From NCBI GenBank assembly GCA_012521805.1, contig JAAYLQ010000106.1, positions 1-7,792 of the forward strand: DNA of 7,792 bases. The letters are read 5' to 3'. Positions 5,673-7,792 of the stretch are shown here, piece by piece. Below the pieces are notes generated by a model. It was not told the DNA's origin, ran no database searches, and saw nothing but the letters and a program-made list of their open reading frames with translations. The stretch is from Bacillota bacterium (GTDB lineage Bacteria > Bacillota > Limnochordia > Darwinibacteriales > DTU012). Each line of letters starts with the position of its first letter. The first letter of the stretch is position 1. The position numbers and the translations under genes are program-made.

Positions 5673-6617
5673 ATGAAACACGCAGCAGACACCTTAGTGA
5701 AACCATCAACATCGTTTGTGGAGTTAGTGAAGGACAGGTTGAAGGAAATTCTGTCCAGCCAAGGAAGCATCAAGGAAATTTTAGTTTACATCCAGCAGAC
5801 TAACGGTAAAATGATCCGCCCGACCCTTGTTAAGCTGATGTTTGATCTGTGCGGTGGGGAGGATCAAAGTGTAGTGCTGGATGTAGCTTCCGGTATTGAA
5901 CTGATCCATATGGCATCACTGATTCATGATGATATTGTAGATCAATCCGATACGCGGCGTACGTTTCTTACTGTCCAAAAACGTTTTGGCGTATCGGCTG
6001 CTGTCCTGTCTGGCGATTATCTGTTTGCCAAGGCTTTTAACCTGCTGGCTGTCCATAATCTAGAGCAGGTTATGGCTGTTATGACAGAGGTGATTACTCA
6101 GATGTGCAGCGGGGAAATTCAGCAGCTGCTTGATCCTGTAGTCAGTGAAGCAGATTACTGGAACTATATTTACCAAAAAACCGCTTGTTTGATCGAAGCA
6201 GCGTGTCGAGTGGGAGCTCTGATTGCTGAAGTACAGGATGTACGAAGCATTGATCTGGCCAGCAAATTCGGCTTAGCCCTTGGCTATGCTTATCAGCTGA
6301 TTGATGATCTATTAGACTACAGCGCAGATCAAGAAAGAATTGGCAAGCCGATTGGAAATGATTTTATGCGGGGAATCTGGACACTTCCGATTATTCGAGG
6401 TGTAGATCAAGGTGTGATTACTCCAAATTGGCGGGAGGAGCTCAGTTTTGCTCAAGCCCGTAAGCTCCTGGATCAGCACGGCATCTTTGTAGAGATAAAA
6501 AAAGAGGTAGAATTCTATGTTCAGCAGGCACGAACGCTTCTGCTCGCATTCCCCGATAAACCTGCTAGGCAGCACTTATTGAAGCTTGCAGAGTTTATTG
6601 GTAGGCGCAGCTATTAA
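5673..6617 (+). CDS. hepT: Long-chain polyprenyl diphosphate synthase (heptaprenyl synthase component II-like)
   Basis: This trans-prenyltransferase adds isopentenyl units to an allylic diphosphate, making the side-chain precursor of menaquinone. The 314-residue length is normal. Visible are NGKMIRP (44-50), the first Asp-rich motif DDIVD (86-90, in LIHDDIVDQSDTRR) and the second DDLLD (211-215). Ala and Ser occupy the fifth and fourth positions before the first motif; small residues there are typical of enzymes making C30 or longer products. HepT is the best name, but a homodimeric hexa- to octaprenyl synthase cannot be excluded, and the HepS partner is not in the window. The ATG at 5673 follows AAGGAAGGGG (5651-5660) by 12 bases, a longer gap than usual, so translation may depend partly on the upstream gene. 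Its stop overlaps that of the convergent terpene synthase gene. Confidence 0.88.
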   Translation: MKHAADTLVKPSTSFVELVKDRLKEILSSQGSIKEILVYIQQTNGKMIRPTLVKLMFDLCGGEDQSVVLDVASGIELIHMASLIHDDIVDQSDTRRTFLTVQKRFGVSAAVLSGDYLFAKAFNLLAVHNLEQVMAVMTEVITQMCSGEIQQLLDPVVSEADYWNYIYQKTACLIEAACRVGALIAEVQDVRSIDLASKFGLALGYAYQLIDDLLDYSADQERIGKPIGNDFMRGIWTLPIIRGVDQGVITPNWREELSFAQARKLLDQHGIFVEIKKEVEFYVQQARTLLLAFPDKPARQHLLKLAEFIGRRSY

Positions 6618-7654
6618 GATAAAAACCGAACGGTCCTTAACCAGCGGCAGGCGTTGAGCATTATATACGGAGCGGGGGTATCAAAAATTTTGTAGTATGG
6701 TTCTTCCAGGTTTTGCTCCTTCAACTTTGGATCGGATCCGTACATAGCCAGAAGTCCATCCAGAACTAGCTCGTGAAAATATGCATGAGGCAGTTGACAG
6801 ATCATATTTCTGCTCTGCTGGTAGATGTAGGCTAGGCGTTCTGCTGCATGCTTGCTGTCACGATGATAAAAGGTAAAATTTAGATCGCGATGTTTCCGAT
6901 CTTCGCTGCGGTCAATAAAATAATCGAGGAGGATGTGCAGGCTCTGGATCCAAGGAAAATAAGCTTGATATATTCTTGTCCGTATTCCAGGGGTGAAATT
7001 ATGGAAGCTTGCTGCAAAGCAGTAAAAGATGCCAAGGGTAGACCCAGCAGCTGCAGCCCATTCATTCCATAGTAAAGGAGAATCTAGGGTTATAAACTGT
7101 TCTGCAATCCACTGCTTCAGGTACAGCTCACCTGAAGGGGTTAAATGTTTTAATACCTGCAGCTCACAATAATAACTCGCGAGTTGATTGATCTCAGTTT
7201 GATAATCCTGATAGCGTGGCATCAATTTTATCTGTTCTCGACAGGTTTTGACTAGACTGGTCAGATAAACAGATTCCTGGTAAGGGTAGTAGCGGTAATA
7301 GTCGTGCAGCGGCCGCGTTAAATCAAGAGCGTCAAGAAAACTTAAGTGGAGCTGCCTGAAGGCACGGTCATTATTGACAGACACGCGGTCACATAAGTTG
7401 TCCAAATAATCACTAATTGTCTGCAGAGCCACAATCGCTTTCAGCATTACCCTTTGGTCAACGCCTGGATACAGTGAATAAACAGCCCCGCCAATGCAGT
7501 GAAAAGTTTTCAGCTTGATGCTTGCCTGAGCCTGTTCTTTCAGCTCCTGCGGCAGTTTTTCAGATAACAGCCACCACTTTTTGAGCAGTTTTTTCACCGT
7601 AGGAAATATAGCGGTGTATCTGGTCAGCAGCAGCGGTTTGGTCAACAGCTTCAT
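6614..7654 (-). CDS. ytpB: YtpB/DUF2600-family large terpene synthase
   Basis: The 346-residue protein belongs to the DUF2600 family. Bacillus YtpB converts heptaprenyl diphosphate to tetraprenyl-beta-curcumene, a C35 sesquarterpene. Family hallmarks are the Asp-rich DYLDNLCDR (82-90), EWAAAAGSTLGIF (198-210), DYFIDRSEDR (244-253) with the nearby RDLNFTFY, and a C-terminal YGSDPKLKEQ segment. No signal peptide is seen; the hydrophobic N-terminus (LTKPLLLTRY) may help membrane contact. The ATG at 7654 is chosen because AAGGAGG at 7668-7662 is 7 bases away; the ATG at 7660 is only 1 base away. Divergent from the exonuclease gene and convergent with the prenyl synthase gene, which plausibly supplies its substrate. 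The exact product is inferred. I see no clear sigma-A promoter upstream. Confidence 0.88.
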   Translation of the reverse strand: MKLLTKPLLLTRYTAIFPTVKKLLKKWWLLSEKLPQELKEQAQASIKLKTFHCIGGAVYSLYPGVDQRVMLKAIVALQTISDYLDNLCDRVSVNNDRAFRQLHLSFLDALDLTRPLHDYYRYYPYQESVYLTSLVKTCREQIKLMPRYQDYQTEINQLASYYCELQVLKHLTPSGELYLKQWIAEQFITLDSPLLWNEWAAAAGSTLGIFYCFAASFHNFTPGIRTRIYQAYFPWIQSLHILLDYFIDRSEDRKHRDLNFTFYHRDSKHAAERLAYIYQQSRNMICQLPHAYFHELVLDGLLAMYGSDPKLKEQNLEEPYYKIFDTPAPYIMLNACRWLRTVRFLS

Positions 7655-7705
7655 AAGCATGCCTCCTTTCCTACTATGGTTACCAAATTGGAAGTAAGTT
7701 ATCCC

Positions 7706-7734
7706 GCAGGAAAAGTATTACAGATCGCGAATTA
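7706..7734 (+). promoter_or_regulatory. Possible sigma-H-type promoter before the exonuclease gene
   Basis: GCAGGAAAA (7706-7714) fully matches the sigma-H -35 pattern RNAGGAWWW. After 11 bases CGCGAATTA (7726-7734) matches the -10 pattern RNNGAATWW except for its first base. The predicted start, near 7741, would fall on the ribosome-binding site, leaving a leader of only about 12 bases; this lowers confidence. Confidence 0.35.
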
Positions 7735-7753
7735 AGCAGGAAAGGAGGTTGCC

Positions 7754-7792
7754 ATGAAAAGTTTAATTTTCCTCGATGTGGAAACTACAGGA
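7754..7792 (+). CDS. DnaQ/PolC-type 3'-5' exonuclease domain protein, N-terminus only (partial)
   Basis: The 13 residues seen, MKSLIFLDVETTG, form the first beta strand and ExoI motif (D-x-E-T-T-G) of DEDD-family exonucleases, whose Asp and Glu bind catalytic metal ions. The ATG at 7754 follows AAAGGAGG (7741-7748) by 5 bases. The same start is found in stand-alone PolC-like exonucleases, DNA polymerase III epsilon subunits and DinG-type helicases with an N-terminal exonuclease, so the full product cannot be decided here. Confidence 0.82.
   Translation, partial: MKSLIFLDVETTG

Noticed and set aside
6890..7072. Plus-strand open frame of 60 codons inside the terpene synthase gene
   Set aside because: No ribosome-binding site or recognisable domain, and it is fully antisense to a conserved gene.

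Overview
The window looks like chromosome from an endospore-forming, menaquinone-using Firmicute, probably an anaerobic or microaerobic Clostridia/Peptococcaceae-type organism. This is inference from gene content: two spore-coat-type genes, a free-standing PduL phosphotransacylase, a DUF438/hemerythrin/PAS sensor, a long-chain polyprenyl diphosphate synthase and a YtpB-type C35 terpene synthase. Nearly every gene has a strong purine-rich AGGAGG-like ribosome-binding site, as expected in Firmicutes. I see no insertion sequence, CRISPR array, tRNA, rRNA or phage gene, and no gene-free stretch longer than 300 bases.

Layout. Positions 1-25 hold the first codons of a leftward gene with its own leader, which contains a hairpin that puts the ribosome-binding site in its loop. 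A small leftward YflT-type stress-domain gene follows (134-553), with a good sigma-A-type promoter at 612-640. Rightward from there are pduL (703-1284) and transketolase (1383-3356), closed by a strong intrinsic terminator at 3365-3399. Two leftward genes for Gln/Asn/Tyr-rich spore-coat-like proteins (3409-3900 and 3915-4199) converge on that terminator. The DUF438-hemerythrin-PAS gene (4373-5650) and a polyprenyl diphosphate synthase gene (5673-6617) run rightward, 22 bases apart and probably as one operon. A leftward YtpB/DUF2600-type terpene synthase gene (6614-7654) converges on the synthase gene so closely that the two stop codons overlap in a shared TTAA. At the right edge, a DnaQ/PolC-type exonuclease gene starts at 7754 and runs off the window.

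How the genes may work together. pduL and tkt belong to central carbon metabolism (acetyl-/propanoyl-phosphate exchange and the pentose phosphate pathway). The polyprenyl synthase would supply the menaquinone side chain and, if its product is C35, also the substrate of the adjacent YtpB-like enzyme; in Bacillus that pair makes sesquarterpenes. The hemerythrin/PAS protein upstream is a plausible O2/NO/redox sensor, so 4373-7654 reads as a candidate redox-and-isoprenoid neighbourhood. The most interesting points are this sensor/prenyl synthase/terpene synthase arrangement with its overlapping stops, the shared N-terminal tag on two unrelated coat proteins, and the leader hairpin at the left edge. 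Most of the rest looks like ordinary core genome.
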